In this document: piece by piece, positions 8,397 to 17,490 of the stretch | Position numbering within the stretch: position 1 is the first letter of the stretch | How the letters are laid out: each line of letters begins with the position of its first letter | Origin: Bacteroidaceae bacterium | Lineage (GTDB): Bacteria > Bacteroidota > Bacteroidia > Bacteroidales > Bacteroidaceae | Length of the DNA: 42,875 bases | NCBI GenBank assembly: GCA_024697945.1 | Contig: JAILRU010000105.1 | Coordinates: forward strand, 1 to 42,875 | Direction of reading: 5' to 3' | Program-made: the position numbers and the translations under genes | Notes under the pieces: model-generated | Databases searched by the model: none | What the model saw: the letters and a program-made list of their open reading frames with translations, nothing else | Told to the model about the DNA's origin: nothing

Positions 8397-11300
8397 ATGA
8401 AGAAAAATCTACTTACTCTCCTCTTTCTCCTTACCCCCTGTTCTTTGCCCCTTGTAAGCGCACAGGATTTCATTCTTCCAATGGGCTACAGCGAACCCTG
8501 GGTGGGCAAACTACTCTTCAACAGCGAGGGCGGCTATGGCACAGGCGGCACCCATGCCTGGGAGCAGCTCTACGAAGTCCAGGAAGGAGAAGTCTATACC
8601 ATCACCATGCCCACGGCTTGCTATGAAGCAGCTTACGGGCGGGTGCAGTTCAAGACCCCCATCACGCTACATTCCGACCACACCTATCGCTTCTCCATGT
8701 CGCTTCAGGCAAACAAAAACGTGACAGGAGTAAACATTGCGCTGAGCGAAAACGAGGATGACGGCATCTATCTGACAGCATTCTCCACAAACCTCACCGC
8801 CGACGGAAGGAAAAGCATTTCGCGTGCCAACCTGACAGGTGTAGATATCGAGGACGCGAAGATTGCGTTTGAATTTCCAACCACAGAGGAGGGCACCACT
8901 ATCACACTATCCAACATCAGCATCTTCGACACGACGGAGGGACGGGAGCTCTGGACGGGAACGTCTTTCTACAATTGGTGCTACTATGCCAACGAAGAGG
9001 GACGACGAATCACCGATATGGAAATCGGCGGACGCACAGAGACGCTTAGCTGGACACAAGCCGATTTCGACGACTCCGAATGGGCGGAAGCCATAATGCC
9101 TATCGGTAGTTGGGACGTCAGTGGCGTGCAGACGGAGTGGCCGCTCGGCAACAACACGAACTTCTGGTTCCGACGCGCCTTCACCCTCAATGAAATACAC
9201 AGCAAATCGCGCTATATGCTCAATGTCCTGCACGACGACAGCTATCGCGTCTGGGTAAACGGCGTTCAGCTCGACGAGGCCGAAGACTGGACAACCGGCA
9301 CCAATGCCGTGAAGCTGGAGATTCCTACAGACCTGCTCAATGTCGGCAACAACGTCATCGCAGCATACGTCCAGCAGAACTGGGGCGGAAAGCTCTACGA
9401 CTGCGGACTGACCGAGGAGAAAGACTACTACGAGGACTACGACCCCGATGCCGACCTCTCGAAACTCCTCATCAACGAGATACAAGTGGGCAACATCGAC
9501 CAATACATCGACTACTCCTACAACTACGGTGCTTGGGCGGAGTTCTACAACCCCACGACAGAGAACATACAACTGGACGGACTCTATGTTTCGGACGATG
9601 CAGAGAATCCAATGAAGTTCCAACTTCCTAACGGAACCGGTGTCGTCAAGGCCGGAGACTTCAAGGTCATCTACTTCGACCACAACTCTGCCGACGGAAC
9701 TTTTGGCGACACAGCCTACAAGCAGGTCCGCTTCAAGCTGCAGAACGACGGCGGCACCCTGTACCTTTTCGACACCGAAGGCAAGCTACTGGCTTCAGCC
9801 GACTATCCTGAGCTCATCTCACGATGCTCATGGGCTCGCATGGAGGATGGCGGCAAGGAATGGGGCTGGACGGGAGATCCCTCCCCTGCCGCATCGAACA
9901 ACGACAGCGACTTTGCCGAGTTCAGGCTCGAAGCACCATACATCGACACTGACTCACGGCTATTCACCGACCCGTTTACCATAAAGGTTACCATCCCCGC
10001 AGGCACGACCCTGCGCTACACGACGGACGGCACTACGCCAAGCATGACGAACGGCTCCACAAGCACAGACGGCAATTTCGACATCAGCACCACCACCATC
10101 CTACGCTTTGGTCTTTTCCAGAAGGGAATGCTCCCCAGTCAGGTCGTCACTCGCAGCTATATCTACCGCAACCACGACTACTATCTGCCCGTCATTTCCA
10201 TTGCCACCAATCCCAAGAATCTCTACGACGGCAAGATTGGCGTATATACCGACGGTACGAACGGGGTAAGCGGACGCAATCACGGCGCCTCCAACATCAA
10301 TATGGACTGGGAACGGCCTGTCAACTTCGAATACATCACTCCTGATGGCGAGATGGCAGTGAATCAGGAAGCCGAGTTCGTCATCTCTGGCGGATGGAGC
10401 CGACACTATGCCCCTTCATCCTTCAAGATAAAGGGCACCAACCGCTACGAGGGGAAGAAGGCAATAGACTACTATCCATTCTTCCGCTACAAGCCCCATA
10501 ACAAGTACCGCCAGATAATGATTCGCAACGGCGGTAACGACAACAACTCGCAGGCTCACGGCCGCGTTCGCGATGCACTCACCCAGCAAGTCCTCATGTC
10601 CAGCGGCTTCTATTGCGATTGCCAGGATTATCAGCCCGTTCACGTCTTCTTCAACGGCCGCTACCTTGCCCAGCTCAACCTGCGAGAGCCCAACAACCGC
10701 TATCACGGCTATGCCAACTACGGATATGACGACGACGAGATGGATGCCTTCGAGTACTCCAACGGCTACTTCCAGATGGCAGGCACGAAGGAGGCCTTCA
10801 ACCGCTGGAAGTATCTTGCACAGGGATGTTCCTCGCAAAACACATACGAACAGCTCAAGCAGCTCATCGACATCGACGAGGTGACCAACTTCTTTGCTGC
10901 CATTAGCTATATCGGATGCAGCGACTGGATTTGCAACAACAACAACGTCAAGGGCTACCGTTCCCTTCCAGACGGGAAGTTCCGCCTGACGCTCCACGAC
11001 CAAGACTGGGGCTGGAGCAACAGCAACGGCGTTATGTTGCTCGAAGGCAATTATGGCAACGAGTTGCTTGGAATCTACAACAACATGAAGCGAGGCAGCG
11101 AGGATTTCCGCCGTCGCTTCGTCGATGCATACTGCATCCTGAATGGCAGTGTCTTTACCTCACAACGCTGTCTCTCCATTTGCGACAGCATCTGCCGTCT
11201 CGTGGAACCGGCCCTCTCCTGGGAGAACAAGGAACCCTGGACATCATACAGCGAGCAGAAGTCGGCAATGGCAGGAATGACTTCAAGGAGGTCGCGCATG

Positions 11301-12779
11301 GGCAGCCTGAAATCGGCCTATGGACTTGGGAACGGTATGAGTGTGAAGTTCAATGCCAACGTACCGGACGCAGCCTTCCTCATCAACGGACAGCCTGTTC
11401 CCACAGCAACCTTCGACGGCACGCTCTTCGCACCCGTCACACTTGAGGTGTCCGCTCCCGCAGGCTATAACTTCGTAGGATGGAGCAAGACCGGGAACGC
11501 CACAGTCAGTGAAATCAAAAAGGGCGACGCCTGGAACTACTGGGACCAGGGTTCGCTCGACGGTACGGACTGGAAGACCGGTGCTATCGACTGGCCGGAA
11601 GGACCGGCTCCCCTCGGATACGGCAAGAACTCCATCGTAACAACCATTAGCTACGGAGGGGATAGCGGCCAGAAATACCCAACCTACTATTTCCGCAAAA
11701 ACCTCAACATCGACAGCGACCCTTCCAACATAGCGTCCCTGACGCTCAACTTCACTGCCGACGATGGCTTCGTGGTCTATATCAACGGCAAGGAAGCATG
11801 CCGCTATCTGTTGCCCGATGGCGAGATTACCTTCGGAACTTACGCCACGACATACGCTCCCGACAATCCAGACTCAGGCACACTCGACTTGCCGGTCAAT
11901 CTCCTTCAAAAGGGAGAGAACATCATTGCCGTCGAAGTGCACAACAATGTGCCGGGCTCGACCGACATCTATTGGGACGCAGAGATTAGCTACGGTGTCA
12001 CCTCCGGCACAGCCATCGTCAGTCGCGAGCGCACGCTCCGTCTCAACACCGATGCCGACACGCAGATACAGGCCATCTTCAAGCCGCTGCATCAGGATTG
12101 CCTTGTGGCAGCAGGTGCCCCGCCTGTCGTAATCAACGAGGTAAGCGCAGGCAATAACGTTGCCGCCAACGAGTACGGAAAGCGCAACGACTGGATTGAG
12201 CTTTACAACACTACCGACGAGGACATCGACCTCATGGACATGTTCCTCTCCGACGACCCTGCAGACCCCGAGAAGTACCAAATCACCCGGTCTGCCATCA
12301 TTCCCGCTCACGGCTACTACATCGTCTGGGCAGACAAAGTTGACCCCTTGCGCCAGCTACACACCGGATTCAAGCTTGCCAACGACGACGAACAGATCGT
12401 CACCATCACAGCTTCCGACCATTCCTGGAGCGACTGCCTGACATACTGGCCCCACGGCGGCGATGAGAGTGTCGGACGCTATCCCGACGGCGGCAAGCGC
12501 ATCTACCGCATGACGCGACCCTCCATCCACGCCACCAATACCCTCACTTCATACAGCGAATGGCTCTGCGGCATCGACGAGAACTTCGACGAAGAGGCCT
12601 ACCTCGATGCCATCATGGCACCCCTTGCGGATAACGACGAATGGTCAACGGCCAATGGTCAAACAGCTATCTACACCATCGACGGCATGAAATTCAATCG
12701 TCCGCAGCGCGGCATCAACATAATCCGCACGACCGGTCCTGACGGAAAGGTCACCGTGAAACGTCTGCTTGTGAAATAA
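8397..12779 (+). CDS. Large secreted CotH-family protein with lamin-tail and chitobiase-type domains
   Basis: A 1460-aa exported protein. Signal peptide ~1-22 (ends SLPLVSA). Domains in order: beta/jelly-roll region ~180-345 (WTGTSFYNWCYYANEEG); first lamin-tail domain ~356-475 (LLINEIQVG...WAEFYNP); chitobiase C-terminal-like Ig domain ~523-585 (RYTTDGTTPS); CotH domain ~598-975 (VISIATNPKNLYD, FVISGGWSRHY, FKIKGTNRYEGK, LNLREPNNRY, LHDQDWGWSN); second jelly-roll ~1048-1200; second lamin-tail domain ~1242-1350 (VVINEVSAGN); C-terminal tail ~1435-1460 (AIYTIDGMKF...GINIIR). CotH proteins include atypical protein kinases, but whether this one has activity is unknown. The duplicated jelly-roll plus lamin-tail order suggests internal duplication around the CotH core. 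Probably a surface or extracellular protein. The next gene begins 5 nt downstream. Confidence 0.85.
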   Translation: MKKNLLTLLFLLTPCSLPLVSAQDFILPMGYSEPWVGKLLFNSEGGYGTGGTHAWEQLYEVQEGEVYTITMPTACYEAAYGRVQFKTPITLHSDHTYRFSMSLQANKNVTGVNIALSENEDDGIYLTAFSTNLTADGRKSISRANLTGVDIEDAKIAFEFPTTEEGTTITLSNISIFDTTEGRELWTGTSFYNWCYYANEEGRRITDMEIGGRTETLSWTQADFDDSEWAEAIMPIGSWDVSGVQTEWPLGNNTNFWFRRAFTLNEIHSKSRYMLNVLHDDSYRVWVNGVQLDEAEDWTTGTNAVKLEIPTDLLNVGNNVIAAYVQQNWGGKLYDCGLTEEKDYYEDYDPDADLSKLLINEIQVGNIDQYIDYSYNYGAWAEFYNPTTENIQLDGLYVSDDAENPMKFQLPNGTGVVKAGDFKVIYFDHNSADGTFGDTAYKQVRFKLQNDGGTLYLFDTEGKLLASADYPELISRCSWARMEDGGKEWGWTGDPSPAASNNDSDFAEFRLEAPYIDTDSRLFTDPFTIKVTIPAGTTLRYTTDGTTPSMTNGSTSTDGNFDISTTTILRFGLFQKGMLPSQVVTRSYIYRNHDYYLPVISIATNPKNLYDGKIGVYTDGTNGVSGRNHGASNINMDWERPVNFEYITPDGEMAVNQEAEFVISGGWSRHYAPSSFKIKGTNRYEGKKAIDYYPFFRYKPHNKYRQIMIRNGGNDNNSQAHGRVRDALTQQVLMSSGFYCDCQDYQPVHVFFNGRYLAQLNLREPNNRYHGYANYGYDDDEMDAFEYSNGYFQMAGTKEAFNRWKYLAQGCSSQNTYEQLKQLIDIDEVTNFFAAISYIGCSDWICNNNNVKGYRSLPDGKFRLTLHDQDWGWSNSNGVMLLEGNYGNELLGIYNNMKRGSEDFRRRFVDAYCILNGSVFTSQRCLSICDSICRLVEPALSWENKEPWTSYSEQKSAMAGMTSRRSRMGSLKSAYGLGNGMSVKFNANVPDAAFLINGQPVPTATFDGTLFAPVTLEVSAPAGYNFVGWSKTGNATVSEIKKGDAWNYWDQGSLDGTDWKTGAIDWPEGPAPLGYGKNSIVTTISYGGDSGQKYPTYYFRKNLNIDSDPSNIASLTLNFTADDGFVVYINGKEACRYLLPDGEITFGTYATTYAPDNPDSGTLDLPVNLLQKGENIIAVEVHNNVPGSTDIYWDAEISYGVTSGTAIVSRERTLRLNTDADTQIQAIFKPLHQDCLVAAGAPPVVINEVSAGNNVAANEYGKRNDWIELYNTTDEDIDLMDMFLSDDPADPEKYQITRSAIIPAHGYYIVWADKVDPLRQLHTGFKLANDDEQIVTITASDHSWSDCLTYWPHGGDESVGRYPDGGKRIYRMTRPSIHATNTLTSYSEWLCGIDENFDEEAYLDAIMAPLADNDEWSTANGQTAIYTIDGMKFNRPQRGINIIRTTGPDGKVTVKRLLVK

Positions 12780-12784
12780 GGCTT

Positions 12785-14689
12785 ATGGTTTCGATAGACA
12801 ATTTAAGCGTAGAATTCAGTGCCAAGCCGCTCTTCAATGACATCAGCTATGTCATCAACGACCACGACCGCATCGCACTTGTAGGCAAGAACGGAGCAGG
12901 AAAGAGCACGATGCTGAAGATTATCGCCGGACTTCAACAGCCCACAAGCGGTACTGTCAGCGTGCCTCGCGATGCCACGATTGCCTACCTTCCACAGGTG
13001 ATGACACTCACCGACGAGCGCACAGTCCGCAAGGAAGCAGAGAGGGCTTTCGAGCGTATCACGGAGATAGAAGATGAGTTGAACCGTCTCAATAACCAAC
13101 TTACAGAACGCACTGATTACGAGAGAGAAACATACATGGATCTCGTGGAACGCTTTACCCACCTGAACGAGCACTTCCAGATGATGGGAGGCTTGAACTA
13201 TCAGGCAGAACTGGAGCGCACCCTGCAGGGACTTGGCTTCCGGCGGGAGGACTTGGACCGCCCGACGAGCGAGTTCAGCGGAGGCTGGCGGATGCGTATC
13301 GAGCTGGCAAAGCTCCTCTTGCAGCACCCCGACGTCCTGCTCCTCGACGAGCCCACCAACCATCTCGACATAGAGAGCATCCAGTGGCTCGAGAATTTCC
13401 TTGCCACCAGCGCCAATGCCGTCGTACTTGTCAGCCACGACCGAGCCTTCATCAACAACGTGACGAACCGCACCATCGAAATCAGCTGTGGACGCATCTA
13501 TGACTACAAAGTCAAATACGACGAGTACGTCACCCTCCATGCCGAGCGGCGCGAGCAGCAATTGCGGGCTTTGGAGAACCAGCAGAGGGAGATTGCCGAG
13601 GCCCGGACTTTCATAGAGCGGTTCCGCTACCAAGCCACAAAAGCCATTCAGGTTCAGCAGAAGATAAGGCAGTTAGAGAAGATTGTACCCATCGAAGTCG
13701 ATGAGGTGGATAACAGTGTCCTGAACCTCAAGTTCACCTGCTCGATAAGGAGCGGCGACTTCCCCATCATCTGCGACGAAGTAGGCAAGACATACGGCGA
13801 ACACTGTGTCTTCAAGGGCGTGAACCTGACGATAAGGCGCGGCGAGAAGGTCGCCTTCGTGGGACGAAACGGCGAGGGCAAGACGACGCTCGTCAAGTGC
13901 ATCATGGGTGAGATACCCTTCGATGGCACACTCAAGATAGGACATAATGTACAAATCGGCTACTTTGCCCAGAACCAAGCGCAGCTGCTCGAAGGCGAAT
14001 ACACCGTCTTCGACACCATCGACCGCGTGGCAAAGGGCGACATACGGCTCAAGATACGCGACATACTCGGAGCCTTCATGTTCGGAGGCGAAGCGAGCGA
14101 CAAGAAGGTGAAGTTCCTCTCCGGCGGCGAGCGAACCCGTCTGGCGATGATAAAGCTGCTGCTGGAGCCCGTCAACTGTCTCATCCTCGACGAGCCGACG
14201 AACCACCTCGACATGCGCTCGAAAGATGTGCTCAAGGCTGCCATCCGCGACTTCGACGGCACAGTCATCGTCGTGAGTCACGACCGTGAGTTCCTCGACG
14301 GACTTGTCACGAAAATCTATGAGTTCGGCAACGGCAAAGTGCGCGAACATCTGGGAGGAATATACGATTACCTCGACCGGACTCCCCAACCTTCTTTTGG
14401 GGAGTGCCCCATCCCCGTTGCCTCGCCTCCTGAAAAGCCTTCCCCCAAAGGGGGAGCAGGGAAGGGGCTTTATGCCGAACAGAAAGCCCAGGCTCGCGAA
14501 CAGAAGAAGCGCGAGAAAGCGCTCCAAGAAGCAGAGGACAAGGTGACGCAACTCGAAGCCGCCATCCACATCCTTGAAGAACAAATGTCCACACTCGAAG
14601 GCAGTCAGGACATCTCGCTCTATGAGAAGCACGGACGCCTGAAGGCCCAATTGAAGAAAGCCGAGGAAGAATGGGAGGCGCTGATATAA
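12785..14689 (+). CDS. ABC-F family ATPase
   Basis: A 634-aa soluble protein with two nucleotide-binding domains and no membrane segments, the ABC-F layout; such proteins act on the ribosome. NBD1: Walker A GKNGAGKST (~33), signature SGGWRMRIELA (~164), Walker B LLLDEPTNHLD (~185). NBD2: Walker A GRNGEGKTT (~359), signature LSGGERTRLAMI (~446), Walker B LILDEPTNHLD (~466). A C-terminal coiled coil covers ~565-630 (EDKVTQLEAAIHILEEQM). Between NBD2 and the coiled coil, residues ~533-562 are encoded by C/G-run palindromes (14381-14470) of the kind seen between genes. It starts 5 nt after the CotH gene, so it may share its mRNA. A translation factor (YbiT/Uup-like) is likelier than an antibiotic-resistance protein. 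Confidence 0.93.
   Translation: MVSIDNLSVEFSAKPLFNDISYVINDHDRIALVGKNGAGKSTMLKIIAGLQQPTSGTVSVPRDATIAYLPQVMTLTDERTVRKEAERAFERITEIEDELNRLNNQLTERTDYERETYMDLVERFTHLNEHFQMMGGLNYQAELERTLQGLGFRREDLDRPTSEFSGGWRMRIELAKLLLQHPDVLLLDEPTNHLDIESIQWLENFLATSANAVVLVSHDRAFINNVTNRTIEISCGRIYDYKVKYDEYVTLHAERREQQLRALENQQREIAEARTFIERFRYQATKAIQVQQKIRQLEKIVPIEVDEVDNSVLNLKFTCSIRSGDFPIICDEVGKTYGEHCVFKGVNLTIRRGEKVAFVGRNGEGKTTLVKCIMGEIPFDGTLKIGHNVQIGYFAQNQAQLLEGEYTVFDTIDRVAKGDIRLKIRDILGAFMFGGEASDKKVKFLSGGERTRLAMIKLLLEPVNCLILDEPTNHLDMRSKDVLKAAIRDFDGTVIVVSHDREFLDGLVTKIYEFGNGKVREHLGGIYDYLDRTPQPSFGECPIPVASPPEKPSPKGGAGKGLYAEQKAQAREQKKREKALQEAEDKVTQLEAAIHILEEQMSTLEGSQDISLYEKHGRLKAQLKKAEEEWEALI
14381..14470. repeat. C/G-run palindromes within ABC-F coding sequence
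   Basis: Two adjoining inverted repeats: actccccaa (14381-14389) against ttggggagt, then aagccttccccc (from 14436) against ggggg...ggctt. They are read in frame as a Pro/Gly/Lys-rich linker (PPEKPSPKGGAGKG). The same sequence type is intergenic at 18848, 34138 and 42749. Confidence 0.8.
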
Positions 14690-14785
14690 GTGAAAAATGA
14701 AAAGTGAAAAGTGAATAATTATCGAAATAACGAAACCTCGAAATGTCGTAATATCGAAATGTCGTAATATCGAAATGTCGTAATA
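14690..14785 (+). repeat. 7-nt array followed by three 16-bp repeats in the leader of the M13 gene
   Basis: 14690-14717 has gtgaaaa-type units at 7-nt spacing starting right at the ABC-F stop codon. 14738-14785 has three perfect copies of tcgaaatgtcgtaata (two 8-nt halves). The A-rich strand is the mRNA strand of the peptidase gene starting at 14803. Confidence 0.85.
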
Positions 14786-14802
14786 ACATAAATATAAACA
14801 AA

Positions 14803-16845
14803 ATGAAGAATCAACTTTTAATGGCCTTTGCTTTTGTGGCAATGGCAACAGCTTGCACACAAGAGGGCAAGCAACTCGCTTCTGGCATCAACCTTGCCAA
14901 TCTCGACTCAACCTACCAGCCCGGAACGGACTTCTACATGTATGCCACGGGCGGCTGGCAAAAGGCTCATCCCCTCACGGCCGAGTACAGTCGCTTCGGC
15001 TCTTTCGACGTTTTGCAGGAGGACAACAACGAGCGTCTGCGCTCGCTCATCGAGGAAATATCTGCCAAGGAGAACGAGAAAGGCTCCATCGAGCAGAAGA
15101 TTGCCGACCTCTACAACTCGGCGATGGACAGCGCGAAGCTGAACGGCGAACACTATTGGTACGACCTCGAAGGCTTCCTGCTCTGCGACGGCTATCAGAA
15201 CACCCGCGAGATAACGACAAACTGGCTCAATGAAGTCTGGCCGCTCATGCAGAGGCAAGGCGTGCCCGGCTTGTTCGCCATGTACATCTCTGCCGACGAG
15301 AAGGACTCGAAGAACAACCTCGTGACCATCGTTCAAGGTGGTCTGACGCTCGGACAGAAGGACTACTACGTTGACAAGGACGCAAGGTCGGAGGAGATTC
15401 GCAAGGCCTACCAGCAATTCATCGTTGACCTCTGCAAGCATCAGGGTTTTGGCGAGGAGGACGCAAAGCGCATCAGCGAGGACGTCCTCCGCATCGAGAC
15501 GCGGATTGCAGAGGCAAGCAAGAACCAAACAGAACTTCGCGACCCGGAGGCCAACTACAATAAGATTTCCTACACAGAGCTGAAAGAGCAGTTCCCCGGC
15601 ATCGACTGGGACGGCTTCTTCCAGAACTTCGGCATGGAAGGCGTGAAGGAAGTGTGCCTCGGCCAGCCTGCCAGCATTCACGAAGTGGAGAAGGTGCTGA
15701 AGGAAGAAACGCCCGAAGCCCTGCAGAACATCTATCTGTGGCATGCCATCGACATGGTTGCGTCATATATCGACGATGAGAGCCGCGCCCTCAACTTCGG
15801 CTTCTACGGCAAGGTGATGAGCGGCAAGCAGGAAGACCGTCCGCGCTGGAAGCGTGCCGTTGCTGCAGTCGAAGGCGGCCTTGGCGAGGCACTCGGACAG
15901 CTCTACGTTGCAAAGTATTTCCCACCAGAAGCTAAGGCTCGCATGGAGAAGCTCATCAGGAACCTGCAGATTGCCCTTGGCGAGCGCATCGACGTACAGG
16001 AATGGATGAGCGACGAGACGAAGAAAGTGGCTCGCGAGAAGCTCGATGCCTTCTACGTCAAAGTAGGCTATCCCGACAAATGGAAAGACTATAGCGACCT
16101 CGAGATTGGCGACAGCTACCTCCTCAACATGCTTGCCGTGAGCGAATGGGAGATAAAGGACATGATCCGGACGAAGTTCAACAAGCCCGTTGACCGCGAC
16201 GAATGGTACATGACCCCGCAGACGGTCAACGCCTACTACAACCCCACGACCAACGAGATTTGCTTCCCAGCCGGCATCCTTCAGCCGCCATTCTTCGACA
16301 TGCAGGCCGACGATGCCTTCAACTACGGAGCCATCGGCGTCGTCATCGGCCACGAGATGACACACGGTTTCGACGACCAAGGCAGCAAGTACGACAAGAA
16401 CGGCAACCTCGTTACCTGGTGGAGCGAAGAAGACACGAAGCAATTCGAAGAACGCATCCAAGTGATGCGCGCCTTCCACGACAGCATCGAAGTCCTGCCC
16501 GGACTCCATGCCAACGGTTCCCTCACGCTCGGCGAGAACATGGCAGACCACGGCGGACTGATGGTTGCCTTCCAAGCCTTCAAGAATGCAACCAAGGATG
16601 CTCCCCTACCCGACATCGACGGCTTCACGCCCGAACAACGCTTCTTCCTCGCCTATGCCAACGTCTGGGGGCAGAACATCCGCGACGAAGAGATACAGAA
16701 GCGCGTCAAGAGCGACCCGCACCAGCTGGGCATGTGGCGTGTGAACGGACAGATGCCGCACATCGACGCCTGGTACGAAGCCTTCGGCATCACCGAATCC
16801 GACCCCATGTTCGTACCCAAGGCTAACCGCGTCACCATCTGGTAA
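14803..16845 (+). CDS. M13 family (neprilysin/PepO-type) zinc metallopeptidase, lipoprotein
   Basis: A 680-aa endopeptidase of the usual family length. The N-terminus has a lipoprotein signal peptide with the acylated cysteine at position 18 (VAMATAC), so the enzyme is anchored in the periplasm or outer membrane. The zinc site is complete: HEMTH at 517-521 (HExxH), and the third ligand Glu578 in GENMADHGG (ExxxD). The M13 N-terminal lobe starts at about residue 30 (FYMYATGGW). It would cleave peptides for nutrition or processing. It lies 113 nt after the ABC-F gene, behind a repeat-built leader in which no clear promoter was found. Confidence 0.95.
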   Translation: MKNQLLMAFAFVAMATACTQEGKQLASGINLANLDSTYQPGTDFYMYATGGWQKAHPLTAEYSRFGSFDVLQEDNNERLRSLIEEISAKENEKGSIEQKIADLYNSAMDSAKLNGEHYWYDLEGFLLCDGYQNTREITTNWLNEVWPLMQRQGVPGLFAMYISADEKDSKNNLVTIVQGGLTLGQKDYYVDKDARSEEIRKAYQQFIVDLCKHQGFGEEDAKRISEDVLRIETRIAEASKNQTELRDPEANYNKISYTELKEQFPGIDWDGFFQNFGMEGVKEVCLGQPASIHEVEKVLKEETPEALQNIYLWHAIDMVASYIDDESRALNFGFYGKVMSGKQEDRPRWKRAVAAVEGGLGEALGQLYVAKYFPPEAKARMEKLIRNLQIALGERIDVQEWMSDETKKVAREKLDAFYVKVGYPDKWKDYSDLEIGDSYLLNMLAVSEWEIKDMIRTKFNKPVDRDEWYMTPQTVNAYYNPTTNEICFPAGILQPPFFDMQADDAFNYGAIGVVIGHEMTHGFDDQGSKYDKNGNLVTWWSEEDTKQFEERIQVMRAFHDSIEVLPGLHANGSLTLGENMADHGGLMVAFQAFKNATKDAPLPDIDGFTPEQRFFLAYANVWGQNIRDEEIQKRVKSDPHQLGMWRVNGQMPHIDAWYEAFGITESDPMFVPKANRVTIW

Positions 16846-16855
16846 AGTCAGCGTC

Positions 16856-16980
16856 CTATCCCTTCCGCCGAAGGATTACTATTCCTACCGTCGAAGGATT
16901 ACTATTCCTTCCACTGAAGGATTACTATTCCTTCCCGCATAGGATTACTATCGCTCCGACTGGAAGGATAGGACGCTCCG
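16856..16980. repeat. 23-bp tandem palindromic repeat, five units
   Basis: The core ggattactattcct begins at 16873, 16896, 16919 and 16942 (exact 23-bp period), with a fifth degenerate start at 16965. Each repeat places CCT and AGG on either side of a variable 8-9-nt centre, so each unit can form a small hairpin. It begins 11 nt after the peptidase stop codon. Confidence 0.85.
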
Positions 16981-17033
16981 CCTGAAGCGACAGCACGCTC
17001 CCCCAGAAGGGACATAATCCTTTCGTGCCACTG

Positions 17034-17104
17034 TCATTTTCCTGCGCGTAGGAAACATTTTTTCTCTTCGGAGGAAAAAGTTTTTCTGTGCGTAGTAGTA
17101 AAAA
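17034..17104. repeat. 22-bp tandem imperfect palindromes
   Basis: Units beginning cgtaggaaac, cggaggaaaa and cgtagtagta follow at 22-bp spacing, each with a central A/T run flanked by TCCT/AGGA-like arms. In sequence it is close to the array at 1742 read on the other strand. Confidence 0.7.
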
Positions 17105-17418
17105 TCGCTGCGAAAGGACTGGAATCGTGTTCCACATTGTACCGGAAAAGCAATGTGGAACAGAAATGGAACGGAACTGGAACAACTATTAAACAGCTGA
17201 TATCCATGAATATAAACATTGTTTTTCTCTTCTGTTCCAATGTTCCATTAAAAAAAGGAAAAATTGGGTATATAAAAAAGAAAAAGAAAAATAGCTGGTA
17301 AGAATAGAAATGAGGTGGAACAATGGAACAGTGGAACAAGAAGAACAGTAACAGTCTTCTCAAAGCCCCTGCTGCAATAGTGCTAAAGGGAAAATGAAAG
17401 ACTCAAGAAATGAAAAGC

Positions 17419-17455
17419 AAATCCCCGCTGCGGAAAGACTCTACAGCGGGGATTT
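17419..17455. terminator. Intrinsic terminator after mmdB
   Basis: A 12-bp perfect stem aaatccccgctg (17419-17430) against cagcggggattt (17444-17455). On the minus strand it is followed by a T-rich stretch. It lies 36 nt past the mmdB stop and could also stop plus-strand transcripts. Confidence 0.8.
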
Positions 17456-17490
17456 GACTTTATTTCAGCATCTCGACGTAGCCGTCAATA

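Larger units (their letters stand above)
16846..17490. other. Repeat-rich gap between convergent genes
   Basis: 645 bp without a convincing gene. In order it holds the 23-bp array, a 22-bp array (17034-17104), an 11-bp perfect hairpin gttccacattg/caatgtggaac (17129-17161), runs of the octamer-like ggaacaat / ggaacagt / ggaacaag (17317-17340) with related ggaac motifs at 17166-17187 and 17232-17247, and the terminator at 17419-17455. All short reading frames are interrupted and repeat-derived. Confidence 0.7.

Noticed and set aside
16856..16980. CRISPR array
   Set aside because: The 23-bp total period leaves no room for 28-36-bp repeats plus spacers, and no cas genes are present.
17129..17161. 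Second terminator between the M13 peptidase and mmdB (11-bp perfect stem)
   Set aside because: No T run follows on either strand; kept only as a hairpin of unknown role in the gap description.
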